Shown: piece after piece, positions 46,201 through 55,729 of the stretch
How the letters are laid out: each line of letters begins with the position of its first letter
How positions within the stretch are numbered: the first letter of the stretch is position 1
NCBI GenBank assembly: GCA_028571685.1
Contig: CM053164.1
Location: forward strand, 41,218,501 to 41,282,500
Direction: 5' to 3'
Origin: Heterohyrax brucei
Lineage: Eukaryota; Chordata; Mammalia; Hyracoidea; Procaviidae
Length of the DNA: 64,000 bases
The notes under the pieces: model-generated
Database searches by the model: none
Told to the model about the DNA's origin: nothing
Seen by the model: the letters and a program-made list of their open reading frames with translations, nothing else
Translations under genes and position numbers: made by a program

Positions 46201-49200
46201 CTGTGGCCCACACTCATGTCTCCTGTCCTGCCCAGGATCTAAGACCTAGTGGCTGTAACATGTCAGACAGAAGCAGGATCCTAGAAAGAGGGTGGTTTCT
46301 ATTCTGCACTGGAGGCTACATTCCTGCCCCACTGGGACTAGGACTGACCCCAACCAGGCCCCCTAGCACAGACAAGGCTCCAGGTTTCTCTCTGACTTCC
46401 CAGTCTGTTATATCCAAACATCTCCCCTCCCTTCAATTCTCCTTTAACCCTCATCATTCCCAAGGACCGTAGCTCTTTCTCCATGTCTCTGGGAGCAAGT
46501 GGGATAGATTATCATAGCCATTTTCTCCTCTCACCCTGGAATGTGTTTAGATCTCTGAGTAGACGTGGCCATTCCTCCCCGAGGCTTGTGCTGTCCTGAC
46601 AGTCACCCAGGAGCTCCTCCACTGCGGAGCTGGCCCTCCCGACTGCCTGTGCCCCTCTATCATGCCCTTACCTGCACTATGGGAATGAGCCACTGCTTCC
46701 CTCCCAGACTCGGGCACAGAGAAGCCAGGGCTGGACAGGATCTTTGTCAGACCCAGACCATAACTGGCGCCACCTGGCCCTCACCATGTAACACTGGGGG
46801 CAACTCAGGGGACAGAAGGCAGCCCATGCCCTTGGGGAGCTCACGCTTGTCACAGAGGGGGGCTAGCAGTGTAGGGCTGTACACTGCGCTGCAGCTGCTC
46901 TGAAACTGCCCATGAAAGAGACATTTCTTAAAAAGAAGGCCCATGTTCAGTACTTCCAAGACATCTACTCCCTATGACGTCTGAGGTGGCACAGTCAGGG
47001 TAGGTCAGTGGCTGACAGGAAATGACTCAGGTCTGTGTTGACAGCCAGCTTGAGTCAGTAGTGTGATGTTGCTGCCACCGTCAGAGCTATGTCAGTTAAC
47101 ACAGGATGTCAGCACAAGGGAAAGGCCATGGTTGCGGACTCAGACTCAGTCTGGACCAGGTCCAGTGTGCTGGGCTCTGGGCCTGGGCCCACCAGCATGC
47201 TTCCAGAAGTCAGCAGCCAGGGTGGTGAAAGGCAAGGATGAGTTGGAGCTGTTCAGCCAGGAGACAAGAAGATTCAGAAGCAGATTGGAAAGTCTACAAA
47301 TAGTGGAAGGGCTTTCCTGTGAAAAAGGGGTTAGACTGGACTCCAGAGAGCAAAACAAAGCCCAGTAAAAGTGAGACGTGGGGAAGGCTTGTTAGTGCGT
47401 GGATGGCAGGGGTTCTGGAATATTGGGTAATTGCTGTCTGAAGCAGTATGCCACAGAGGACCTGTCTGTGCTCTGTGAGGAGGTGTGTCTTCACCACTCT
47501 TGCCATCTGCTGGCACTGTTATGGGAAGGCTCTTCAGTAGGGCAAATGTTTGCCTCCCTGCTTCAGAATCAGCATTCAGAATCCTTCACACCAGTCAGGC
47601 TGCATGAAGTGACAGAGTGGTCATTTCCCAGGGCCCGAGGATTCCCATAAACCAGGGCTTTCAATATCCTTTTTGTGCCATAGGTGCCTTCAGCAATCTA
47701 ATGAAGCCTATGGATGTTCTTAGAGTGATGTTTTAAAGTGTGCAAATAAAAGATTACTAAAGAAGCCAATTACATTGAAGTAAACATTAAAACATTAGAA
47801 AAGCAGAATTGTGACATAGTAAATGTCAAGTGGTGAATCTAATGACCGAAATTTTGAGTTAGTGAGGAATGTGGAAAACATTACCCATCAACTCCAATGT
47901 GATTATGAGGCTGTCTGTGCTTTCTCTACATGACAGTCACCAGGACTGCTGTACTGCATGCACACGGGGAGGCAATGCTGCATTTTAGCGAGAGATGGTA
48001 GAAGTAAAGGCTGCCAGGTCCCCATGTTCTGTCCTTGGATCTCAGATTACGACTCCTTACTGTAGAGACTGGCTTCCTTTAGAGAGAACCCCACCGTGGG
48101 GCTGAGTCACTGAAAAGTCCCTGCCTCTTGGCCTTGAGGGGGTGAAGTTCTCCATGCTGGGTCTAACCTTCTCCTTCTCTGCTGCAGGTGGGCAGACATC
48201 TTTGTGGCTGAGGGCTGTGGAGGGAGCAGGGAACACAGCTTCCAGCACCCATTCCTCCAGGTACCTGACCCGTCTGTCCCTGCCTCCCACCTCTCTCACC
48301 CTAGACCTGGGAGGCAAAGCTGTTCTCTGACCTGAGGATGTAGTCTCCTCTACTCCCAGAGGAGGCTTCCACTGGTGTTTCTCTGTCTCTCCCCAAACAG
48401 GCCAGGGTCTGAGATGGTGCCTGGAGGGAGGCAGAGGGCACAGTCCTCTGCTGGAGTGCTGGCGATAATCATGCCCTGGGAACCAGGACACCAGCCCTTA
48501 CTATGCCCGAGTCAAATACATTGAGAAAACAACCCAGTAGCAAAAGCCTGCACCACTTCATCCACTGGCATCCCAGACCCTAGCAGGGACAAAACAGATT
48601 CGATAAATGAAGATTTCAGAGCTGGACTGAGAATTAGGAAACTCATACGTCAGCCCCAGTTCTGCCGGTTACTTGTTTTGTGACCTTCATGACCTTAAAT
48701 AAGTCTGTCAGCCTCTCTGGGCCTCAGTTTTTCCATCTAGAACTTGACTATCGATGATCCTAAATTGGCAGTTTTCAGACATGGTTCTACACGTCTTTAG
48801 GGCTTCCATCAGGACATCTCAGGAGGTAAGGGTAGACCTAGGAGGTGGGTGTCTGGATATCCACACAGCTGAGCGAAGGGATAGACCTAAGAAGCAGGTG
48901 CCTGGATGCCCACAACAGCTCTGCTTTTGTCTGTTTTACATGTTGGGCGTCTAGGTAAGCTCTTATTTGAAGAAAAGTTATGCTGCCTCCCAAAAGAAAG
49001 AAACCAATTGTTAAAGGCAATTCCCCAGGTCCCTTCCAGCTCTAAAGTCTTAGGGTTCTTGTCCCTACAGGCAGTGGGCATGTTCCTGGGGGAGTTCTCC
49101 TGCCTGGCTGCATTCTACCTCCTCCGGTGCCGAGCTGAGGGCCACTCGGACTCCAGCGTGAACCCCCAGCAGCCCTTCAACCCCCTGCTTTTCCTGCCCC

Positions 49201-52200
49201 CAGCCCTCTGTGACATGACTGGAACCAGCATCATGTATGTGGGTGAGTACCACACCAGACTCATAAGGGCTCAGGGGACCCATGAGTGAAACAGCCATCA
49301 TACCTTATCGTCTCCTCACACCTGCCCCTCCCATGTACATTCTTTCTCCCTCACACACACACACATGCTTGTTCACTCAGGAAGGATTATTGAGCACGTA
49401 GTGTGCATTGGTTATAACTTCAGCACCGAGGATACTGCCCTGCATAAACAGACTCTGTCCTCAGGAGCTGACCTGTCCTCCCTCATGTGTCTCTCCCTTC
49501 CTCCTAGCTCTGAACATGACCAGTGCCTCCAGCTTCCAGATGCTGCGTGGAGCAGTAATCATATTCACAGGCCTGTTCTCGGTGGCTTTCTTGGGACGGA
49601 GGCTGGCACTGAGCCAGTGGCTGGGCATCCTTGCCACCATCGCGGGACTGGTGGTCGTGGGCCTCGCTGACCTCTTGAGCAAGCACAGTGATCAGCACAA
49701 GCTCAGTGAAGTGATCACAGGTGCGGCCCATCCCAGGATCCAGGGGAGCCCCGTACTGTCTCCACCCTGGGAGCCCGTCACAGAGCCATCCACCCAACTG
49801 TAGGCAAGCCCTGGTGTATGCCGGGCCCTGGGAGGAAGCCTGTGGAGGAGAGATGATTTGGGCAGACACCTGTTCTCCAGGTGACCAGCAGAGGGTAAGG
49901 GTGACCAGCAGAGGGTAAGGGAAACCAGGGAGGGATACGGCTGTGCGAGGAAGGGAACAATGGAGCACAGAGAGGGGTGGGCGGATAAAGGACGGGCACC
50001 ACGGAGCTGAGGGCTGTGCTGCGACGTACATACTCACAAACTGCTGGATTGGGGAGAAGAAAGGAAGTCGCTTTTTCCTGTATTTCCACATTCCTAGTGC
50101 ACTGTGCATTCCTTATTACAGTGATCCTCATGATTCCAGATGGGAAGCATCATGGCACCAGCCCCTGAGTTACTCAGAGCCAAGACTAAACCAGGAATAT
50201 CTGTCTCAAAGGCTGTTGCTTCCCTACTGAGGTCGCAGGCAGTCAGGCCAGCCGGCTTCCAGACCTTGGTAGCTCAGCCACTTCCTGAGAGAGAGAGAGA
50301 GAGCGGTGATAGGGCCTGCCCCTCAGGGGCCGAGGGGACTAGGCACAGGACTGCAGGTGGTGCCCTGCAGAGGTCAGGGGTATGTATGGCTTTAGGTCCC
50401 TGTGAGGCTGGCTTCCCCAGCTTGGACCCTCCCACCCACGGCTGACCCTGTGGCAATGCAGCCTCTCGCCCTCCCAGCCTTACTGCAGCCTCTCCTTTCC
50501 CCAGGGGACCTGCTCATCATCATGGCCCAGATCATCGTTGCCATCCAGATGGTGCTGGAGGAGAAGTTTGTCTACAAACACAATGTGCACCCACTACGGG
50601 CAGTTGGCACTGAGGGTGTGTGGCGTGGGAGCTGGGAGGGAGGGTGCCCAGAGGGCGTGTGGAGGGCAGCACAAGAAGCAGCTCATGCTCAGGCAGCATG
50701 GAACAGGGTGGCCTCCCGCCCCTCTTCTTCCCGCCCTTCAGGTGCTATTGTGCGTAGGGCCAGCAGCTAGGGGAGGAGAGTGTGCAGGTGAGTGAGATGC
50801 CAGCATGTCTAGGGAGTTGACCAGCAAGAAGAAAGTGCCAGGCTAGGACCACTTGTCTCTTGGGATAGATAAGGTGGCATTAGCACAGCCAATTTCTGTG
50901 AGCAAGGTAAGGAGGAAGGAACTCCAGACAGCTGGCAAGGCAAGCTGGCTCTGAGTTTAGGAACCAGGGAGGAACACCTTTTGGGTGAGTGGGGTAGAGG
51001 TTTGATGTTGGGGGAACAATCAGGAGCCAGGTAGGCAGATCAGGCAAGGGGGTTTCAACTCTAATAACTGGCAGGAAGGAGCCACTGAAGGTGTTTGAGC
51101 AGGGAAGTAACTGTCACAGTTAAGCTTTAAAAGACGGAAGCTCCGGTGCGGCCTTGTGGACTGTGCCTGCCCACCAGGTAGCTGTTCACTACTGGTCCGT
51201 GTGCGATACGGAGCGTCAGCAGAATGCAGGTCAGCCTGGTCACCTTCATCACTAAGTGGACTGTGTATTCTTTTTTTTCTGGTCATTGGTTTGTCTTAGC
51301 AAGATTTTATGAGCAAAGCAGTGTGGTAACTTAAATCTTGCTGCAAGCTTCTAGTTATGGACCAGTAGTGCATACTGAATAGAGAGCGGTTGGTTTGTGA
51401 AAGCAATCTACTAATTCTTTTTTTAATTGCAGCCAGTTATTCTTTTACTAATAGTGCAATAGAATTGATTAGAAAATGTCAGAGGCCATCATATATGGTA
51501 CAGGTAGCTACTGTTTGTGAAACATGTTTTATTAAAGTGCATGGCTGCACCCAAGTAAACGTGTGTTCTGGACTACAGTGTAAAATGTCGTTGCTGCTCT
51601 TGGTCTGTTCATCAGGACCTGGATTAATGTGGAGAGTAGGGCAGCTAGAACCCAACTTAGTGAGTCATCATGCGTTCCTGGAGTGATGAGGGCCTGGTTC
51701 CAGAACTGGACCATGGGGCCTGGAAGGAAAGAACTGGGGCTTGAGTGCCCTGAGAAGGGGTGCCAGAGCTGGAGGAGTCCCTGCTCAGGTGGGGCATGCC
51801 CAGAGTCTGGGGACGGAATGAGAAATGTGACATACCCCCCTCCACTCCCACAGGCCTCTTTGGCTTCGTGATCCTCTCCCTGCTCCTGGTGCCCATGTAT
51901 TACATCCCCGCCGGCTCCTTCAGCGGGAACCCTCGTGGGACCCTGGAAGATGCATTGGATGCCTTCTGCCAGGTGGGCCGGCAACCACTCATCGCCCTGG
52001 CCCTGCTGGGCAACATCAGCAGCATCGCCTTCTTCAACTTCGCGGGCATCAGCGTCACCAAGGAACTGAGCGCCACCACTCGCATGGTGCTGGACAGCTT
52101 ACGTACTGTGGTCATCTGGGCGTTCAGCCTGCTGCTGGGCTGGGAGGCCTTCCACCCACTGCAGATCATCGGCTTCCTCATCCTCTTGATGGGCACTGCC

Positions 52201-52323
52201 CTGTACAATGGGTTGCACCGTCCACTGCTGAGCCGTCTGTCCTGGAGCCAGCCCGCAGCAGATGAGGGCGAGCGTCAGAGACTGCTGGGTGGCACCCGGA
52301 CTCCCATCAATGACACTAGCTGA
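37132..52323 (+). CDS. SLC35F6: SLC35F6, DMT-superfamily membrane protein (C2orf18, ANT2-binding protein); six coding exons
   Basis: The spliced CDS joins 37132-37208, 48188-48260, 49071-49242, 49508-49720, 50505-50615 and 51854-52323: 1116 bases, 371 residues, the same length as the human protein. All introns are GT..AG, with exon phases that keep one frame. The product begins MAWTKYQLFLAGLMLVTGS and ends TRTPINDTS. About ten hydrophobic segments are visible (near residues 8-24, 49-69, 89-107, 118-137, 143-161, 178-197, 216-236, 260-281, 293-313, 316-334), as in EamA/DMT nucleotide-sugar-transporter-like proteins. NMT at 110-112 is a glycosylation sequon. A C-terminal ERQRLL (355-360) fits an acidic dileucine sorting signal. 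In human it is reported to bind the ADP/ATP carrier ANT2 and to support mitochondrial membrane potential, and it is found in lysosomal membranes; no transported substrate is settled. The ATG has G at -3 and +4. No disabling change was seen. Confidence 0.97.
37470..37575 (+). mobile_element. MIR SINE remnant in intron 1
   Basis: GCAAGTCCCTTCCCATCTCC, then CTCAGTTTCCTCCTTTGTAA is the MIR core in sense orientation. Confidence 0.55.
37880..38018 (+). mobile_element. AfroSINE, 5' truncated, in intron 1
   Basis: CTACGAAGAACTCTTTGGG, then GGGGCAGTTATACTCTGTCC, then GAGTTGGAATCGACCCAGTG and a GGTTTTGGTTTTTGG tail; sense. Confidence 0.8.
38790..38950 (+). mobile_element. L2 LINE 3' end remnant in intron 1
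   Basis: TTCAATTCAGCAGACATG, then GTAAGGCACTGTCTAGGC, then AGTGACCAAGAGAGGGTTCC fits the L2 3' end. Confidence 0.55.
39660..39880 (+). mobile_element. MIR SINE in intron 1
   Basis: CTCACAACAACCTTATGAGG, then GATAAGGAAACTGAGGTATA, then GAATTACTTGCCCAAATTCA is a well-preserved MIR in sense orientation. Confidence 0.75.
40085..40235 (+). mobile_element. AfroSINE in intron 1
   Basis: CTAACCAAAAAGGCAGCAG, then GGTGCTCTGTAGAAACTCG, then GGGTCAGTGTGAGTCGGAAT and a T-rich tail; sense. Confidence 0.88.
41062..42360 (+). mobile_element. Near full-length mariner DNA transposon (inactive) in intron 1
   Basis: About 1.3 kb, the normal mariner length. The ends are inverted repeats: AGGTCTGACCATTAAGTTCG at the left and, inverted at the right, AGGACTGACAATTAAGTTCG; TA lies at the left edge. 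Broken frames still show transposase pieces: SEGRESVTDEER (about 41390), a TDDEPWAYQCNPETKHQSAQ-like stretch (about 41700-41760) and a degraded C-terminal box. Stops and frameshifts are many. An antisense 121-residue open frame at 41418-41783 is meaningless. Confidence 0.85.
42370..43430. other. Unique intron 1 sequence
   Basis: No recognised repeat or exon. A purine-rich GGAGGGAGAGAGAGAGC tract lies near 42659. Confidence 0.45.
43435..43560 (+). mobile_element. MIR SINE remnant in intron 1
   Basis: AACTTGGCCTCTCCAAGCC, then CAAATAGGGATGTTAATCTC fits a diverged MIR in sense orientation. Confidence 0.5.
44440..44745 (+). mobile_element. MIR-like remnants in intron 1
   Basis: CCTGTTTTATAAATGAGAAA near 44490 and TGAAATGAGACAGCCCATGT with AAGTGCTCAGCATAGGCACC near 44658-44700 are MIR core and tail blocks. 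They are separated by unrelated sequence and may belong to two copies. Confidence 0.5.
44828..45035 (+). mobile_element. AfroSINE in intron 1
   Basis: GGTGATGTAGTGGTTAAGC, then GGTTCAAACCTACCAGCTGC, then GACTTACAGCCTTGGGAACC and GTGAGTCAGAACCAACTCGG; complete with the longer central insert, sense. Confidence 0.92.
45560..45708 (+). mobile_element. AfroSINE in intron 1
   Basis: GACTGGCAGTTTGAATCCAC, then CCGTGGAAACCTGTTGGGG, then GAGTCAGAATTGACTTGATG; sense. Confidence 0.88.
45715..47650. other. Unique intron 1 sequence
   Basis: No exon or clear repeat. The several open frames here (for example 46104-46472 and 46565-46903) have no domain and no splice or expression support in sequence. Confidence 0.45.
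47655..47890. repeat. Old interspersed repeat, family not identified
   Basis: CTTAGAGTGATGTTTTAAAG, then GCAAATAAAAGATTACTAAA, then CCAATTACATTGAAGTAAAC has the look of an old mammalian interspersed repeat. I could not name it. Confidence 0.4.
48188..48260 (+). CDS. SLC35F6: SLC35F6 coding exon 2
   Basis: It begins after CTGCTGCAG, supplies the last base of Lys26 and encodes W27 to Q50 (WADIFVAEGCGGSREHSF...). The donor is CAG|GTACCT. Intron 2 is 810 bases. Confidence 0.95.
48640..48760 (+). mobile_element. MIR SINE in intron 2
   Basis: AAATAAGTCTGTCAGCCTC, then GGGCCTCAGTTTTTCCATC is the MIR core in sense orientation. Confidence 0.7.
49071..49242 (+). CDS. SLC35F6: SLC35F6 coding exon 3
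   Basis: It begins after CCCTACAG and encodes A51 to V107 plus one base of Ala108. It covers membrane segments 2 and 3 and the polar loop between them (residues about 70-88). The donor is G|GTGAGT. Intron 3 is only 265 bases. Confidence 0.95.
49365..49480 (+). mobile_element. L2 LINE 3' end remnant in intron 3
   Basis: GTTCACTCAGGAAGGATTAT, then GAGCACGTAGTGTGCATTGG, then CTGTCCTCAGGAGCTGACC fits the L2 3' end. It fills much of the 265-base intron. A short CA run precedes it (about 49353-49365). Confidence 0.5.
49508..49720 (+). CDS. SLC35F6: SLC35F6 coding exon 4
   Basis: It begins after TTCCTCCTAG and encodes the rest of Ala108 to Thr178 plus one base of Gly179. It carries the NMT sequon (110-112) and two membrane segments, including the FQMLRGAVIIFTGLFSVAFL stretch typical of SLC35F proteins. 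The donor is ACAG|GTGCGG. The 201-residue antisense frame across it is a shadow. Confidence 0.95.
49881..49920. repeat. Perfect 20-bp tandem duplication with a CTCF-like core, intron 4
   Basis: The unit GTGACCAGCAGAGGGTAAGG occurs twice with no gap or mismatch. Each holds CCAGCAGAGGG, close to the CTCF core on the + strand. Confidence 0.8.
50505..50615 (+). CDS. SLC35F6: SLC35F6 coding exon 5
   Basis: It begins after TTTCCCCAG and encodes the rest of Gly179 to Glu215 plus one base of Gly216. It includes the DLLIIMAQIIVAIQMVLEEK segment and a charged loop. The donor is GAGG|GTGTGT, weaker than the others. Intron 5 is 1238 bases. Confidence 0.95.
50900..51640. other. Intron 5 sequence with old repeat-like blocks
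   Basis: Bases 50905-51130 (AAGGAGCCACTGAAGGTGTT, then GAGCAGGGAAGTAACTGTCA) and 51275-51640 (GTAGCTACTGTTTGTGAAAC, then TTTTATTAAAGTGCATGG) look like old mammalian interspersed repeats of families I could not name. No extra exon was recognised. Confidence 0.4.
51854..52323 (+). CDS. SLC35F6: SLC35F6 coding exon 6 (terminal) with stop codon
   Basis: It begins after ACTCCCACAG and encodes the rest of Gly216 to Ser371, then TGA at 52321-52323. It covers the second EamA-like half (membrane segments near 216-236, 260-281, 293-313, 316-334) and the cytosol-type tail with ERQRLL. The coding region stays open and conserved to the end. Confidence 0.96.
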
Positions 52324-53200
52324 GCCTCCCGCTGGGACAGCTGGGTACTCCTCCACTCACTGAGGCTGAGACTGCCAGGCTGGTGGGCCTCAGATGCCCT
52401 GTCCTCGAGGCCCCACCCCGCCATTGCCCCACGGACTTCAGAGAGCTGCTGCCATGTCCTCCTTTCCCCACCACCTCCAGCCCCTCTAGCTGAGTGGTGA
52501 CAGCCCATAGGGACACTCCCTAGCCCTTGGAACCTGCCTCAGCACTGGAACTGAATTGTGAAGCTGAGTTGCACTAATTTGTAACTCTAATATTTCCTTC
52601 TGAATCGTGAGTTAGATTTGGTATCCAAAGAAGAGAAGCTATGAACAAGTTCAAATCAGAACTAAACATTGTGTTTTCTAGAACCTACAAGCTAGACCAT
52701 CAAGATCTTCCACAAACCTATCAGGAGACCTTAGCTTCAGTCTAGCTCTGCCACAAATTCAGCGGGTGCTCCCTGCACCTCAGCTGGTTACTCGGGCCTG
52801 GGTTTTCTGCTCTGTCAAACCTTCCACTCCATGGTTCCCGTGCTTTCCAGCACTGACGTTCTGTGGGCCTGGGATGTGCACCAGCCCAGAAAAGACAGAA
52901 AGCCCTAACCGCAAGTGGCCCTCTGCCCAGAGTGCCTCCCATCCATGGCCAGTTTTGATGTCCCTGCTCACTCCCCATCCCCATATAGGCCTCCTACCCA
53001 GAAGAGACTACAAAGGGAATTTCTGGAAGTAATTTTTATGAACTATTTACCTTTCATTTTAAAGATGAGAAAAGGGAGACCCCACTGTTACTAGTAACTT
53101 GGCAAGAGCGTTCGCCTGCTGTCACATCTGTACCTCAGGCCTGCCCCAGCAGTCTTGCCCATAGGAGTCTGGGATTATGGTGAGACCTGCCAGTTAGGAT
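52324..53200 (+). other. SLC35F6: SLC35F6 3' UTR (3' limit unresolved)
   Basis: This is the sequence after the TGA at 52321-52323. No AATAAA was found by eye from here to 55814, so the cleavage site probably uses a variant signal or lies further downstream. The end given here is arbitrary. Confidence 0.5.
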
Positions 53201-53209
53201 TATCCCAGT

Positions 53210-53360
53210 ATCCCAGGTATATGCTAAATGCTTAACATGCTATTCTCACGTAACAGCCTACCAAGGTGGGTACAGATGTGGAAAGTGGCCCAGAGAAAAG
53301 TAACTTCCCCATGGAGCCAGTATTGCAACCTAGGTTTGTCAGATTCCAAACCTGTGGCTT
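53210..53360 (+). mobile_element. MIR SINE
   Basis: AACAGCCTACCAAGGTGGGT, then CAGAGAAAAGTAACTTCCCC, then TTTGTCAGATTCCAAACC is a sense MIR in the 3' UTR or flank. Confidence 0.65.
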
Positions 53361-53364
53361 CACC

Positions 53365-53925
53365 TAGGTGACCTGGGACTGTTAGGGTGGAGTTTCTTAG
53401 GACTGGGGTAGAAACATCAGTTACTGCTGTCCTCCCAGTAGCCTGGCCCTGAAGAGGAAGGACCACGTAGGAGCCACAAAGCAAAGGAGCTCACAATTCC
53501 AGTATCTCTGTCCTTGGCAGAGCTCAGTCATAACAACAAAACTCCAAAAGCCTTCGTTAACATAGACTGGGGGAAAGGAAGAATTAGACCTGCAAAGCCC
53601 TCAGACTGGGTGGAGATCCAGTGACTTAATGTGGTTTTCTGGAAAGGATGCCCTCCGTTCTGCCAGTCCTTGAGTGGTCTGTGCTGGGCATGCTCTCAGG
53701 AAGAAAGAATGGAGGAGGATAAGAGTAGTGGACACCCCAGTTACCTTGTCCAAAAAAAAAAAACCAAAAACAGGCCTTGCAGTGTTATTTGGGACACTTT
53801 CTTAAAAGAAAAGGGAAATGGGCAATACTAAGCTTTTTTTTTTTTTTTTTCTAAATCCAAGAGGGTAGATTGTACCTGGGAGTAGAATCTGGGGTGTTGG
53901 AATGGAAACTCTGAGTACCAAAGCA
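53365..53925. other. Unassigned gene-flank sequence
   Basis: An A-run lies at about 53751-53763 and a T-run at about 53834-53850. No exon or named repeat was recognised. Confidence 0.4.
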
Positions 53926-53929
53926 TAGA

Positions 53930-54065
53930 AATCATTGAGTCTTCAATCATTATTCAGATAAAGAAACTAAAACCCAGAGAGAGGAAGGAACTTCCCAAGG
54001 TCACACAGCCCATCATAGGCAATGATGTATTTACCAGTGCTCAGTCCTTGCCCTTCCCTTTCTGC
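53930..54065 (+). mobile_element. MIR SINE
   Basis: CAGATAAAGAAACTAAAACC, then GAACTTCCCAAGGTCACACA is a clear sense MIR core. Confidence 0.75.
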
Positions 54066-54069
54066 TACA

Positions 54070-55160
54070 AGGAGCAGAGCCAGGAATCCAAACAAGATAC
54101 TAGGGCCTGCTATGGGTTACCCTACCCGTTGTGCTCCAGGAGGCAAATTTTTTAAGGTATTGGGGATGCCCTTGGCCTGTATTTGGTGCTATAGAGGAGA
54201 GGAAGACTGTTGGTTTAAGGTTTGAAAACTTAGGGGTGTTTACAATGGGATTTTGTTGGGGAGAGGAATATCCCATCAGACTCCTCACAACCTCTGAGAG
54301 CTTTGGGTTTCTCATCTCTGGAGGAGGGATAGTAAAACCAGCCCATGTCTCACAGGTCCACATGGAGACTAGATAGAATAATGAAGGTGCTCATAAACTC
54401 CCAGCCTGCAGTGGAGCCTCCTGTGAGGCTCCGCCTGCACGGGTGTAGGGAGCAGGCCCAGCAGAGGCCTGGCTTACATTGTTTACACTTCACTGAAAGG
54501 GAAAAGGGTCTTATTAAGACTCCATTGTGGCATGGATTGTAGGTGCCTCGTGAAAATTTTGTGCTGACAGCAGGCTTCATCCCGGGCTCCTGGGGATGGA
54601 TGTCTGTGCTCTGTCCTGCTGCCGGAGTACTTTGGAGAGCTAGTGTGAGAGGCCTGACTGTTCAGACTGGACATAATTTGGGGGAGATAAAGCTATCTAC
54701 TCCTGATGGAGGCAGTCTGGAGGGTCATGGGAAATGTCTGTAGATGAGGCTAACTGTAGGAGCAGAGTGAACTGTGGAAGTACAGTGTGGAGGCCCTGAA
54801 CCTGGAGTTGGAATTGACTGGTTACAGAATTCTGTAAATATTAACTTAAATCCGCACTCTGTCCCTGCCCAATGCAGAGCAATCTTGGGGACCCTGGGGC
54901 TGCGGCTGCCCTGCAGGGCTGCCCTCCAGGCTCTGCAGCAGTCTGCATGCACCTTTCCTGGTAGGTGGGCAGAGATTAAGAGCATGCCACACATGGCATG
55001 GAAGTTTATTTGCCTTCATGTCGTCCACGAGGTCTCTGCATACTTGAGGGAACACATCTAGTTCAGGTTCTGAGCTGTGACCTCTAATGAGGTAGGGAAT
55101 GGGCAGGTACTTCCCTGGTGTTGGAGAGAGAAGCAGTCTAGGCAGTCAAGAGGGCACATC
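54070..55160. other. Unassigned downstream flank of SLC35F6
   Basis: No exon, polyadenylation signal AATAAA or named repeat was recognised. Open frames here have no domain. Confidence 0.4.
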
Positions 55161-55164
55161 TTCT

Positions 55165-55300
55165 CAGTTTTGCCTCTACCTTGGCTGGTTGACTGTGGAC
55201 AAGACATTTTACTTCTGAGGCCCTTGGCTTCCTGTTAAAGGAAAAAGACGCTGTTAGCATTCTGAGATGTATTTACCTCCCTGACCACCTGATAGATTAG
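55165..55300 (+). mobile_element. MIR SINE remnant
   Basis: GACTGTGGACAAGACATTTT, then CTGAGGCCCTTGGCTTCC fits the MIR core in sense orientation. Confidence 0.5.
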
Positions 55301-55334
55301 TATCCTTGCTTGCCTTGGTTAAGTGCCCATCTGG

Positions 55335-55450
55335 CTTTTTTTTGGTTAGTTGCCATTAAGGCAGTTCCTACTCATGGCACCCCCATCTATGCAGATCAGA
55401 ACTGCTACATAGGGTTTTCACGACTTGACATCTTGGAAGCAAATCACCAG
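55335..55450 (-). mobile_element. RTE-tail SINE fragment
   Basis: GGTTAGTTGCCATTAAGGC, then GTTCCTACTCATGGCACCC, then CTACATAGGGTTTTCACGAC; antisense. Confidence 0.65.
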
Positions 55451-55729
55451 AATCCAGGATCATCAGAAAGTTTCCTGTATAGCTACAAAATTTTGAAAAT
55501 AACCTTTCATTAAGAACACTTGTGTAAAAAAAAAAAGTTTTAGTGTGTTCTACATATATATCCACATACAAAAGAAACCACATTCAGCACAGTTACCGAT
55601 ACTTTCTAGACATATTCAGATAACTCATGAGTTAGGTTTACTTGGTCAAAAGGCTGGAGACCATAGTCTTGGGGGCAAATTAGTCATTTGGCCTAACGTA
55701 GTTTGTGAAGATAATGTTCGCAGCTGAGT

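Noticed and set aside
47497-47517. TTGCCATCTGCTGGCACTG as a CTCF site
   Set aside because: It deviates at several core positions from the CTCF consensus, far weaker than the site at 10758.
49504-50109. 201-codon antisense frame over exon 4
   Set aside because: A shadow of the conserved + strand exon; nothing supports an antisense gene.
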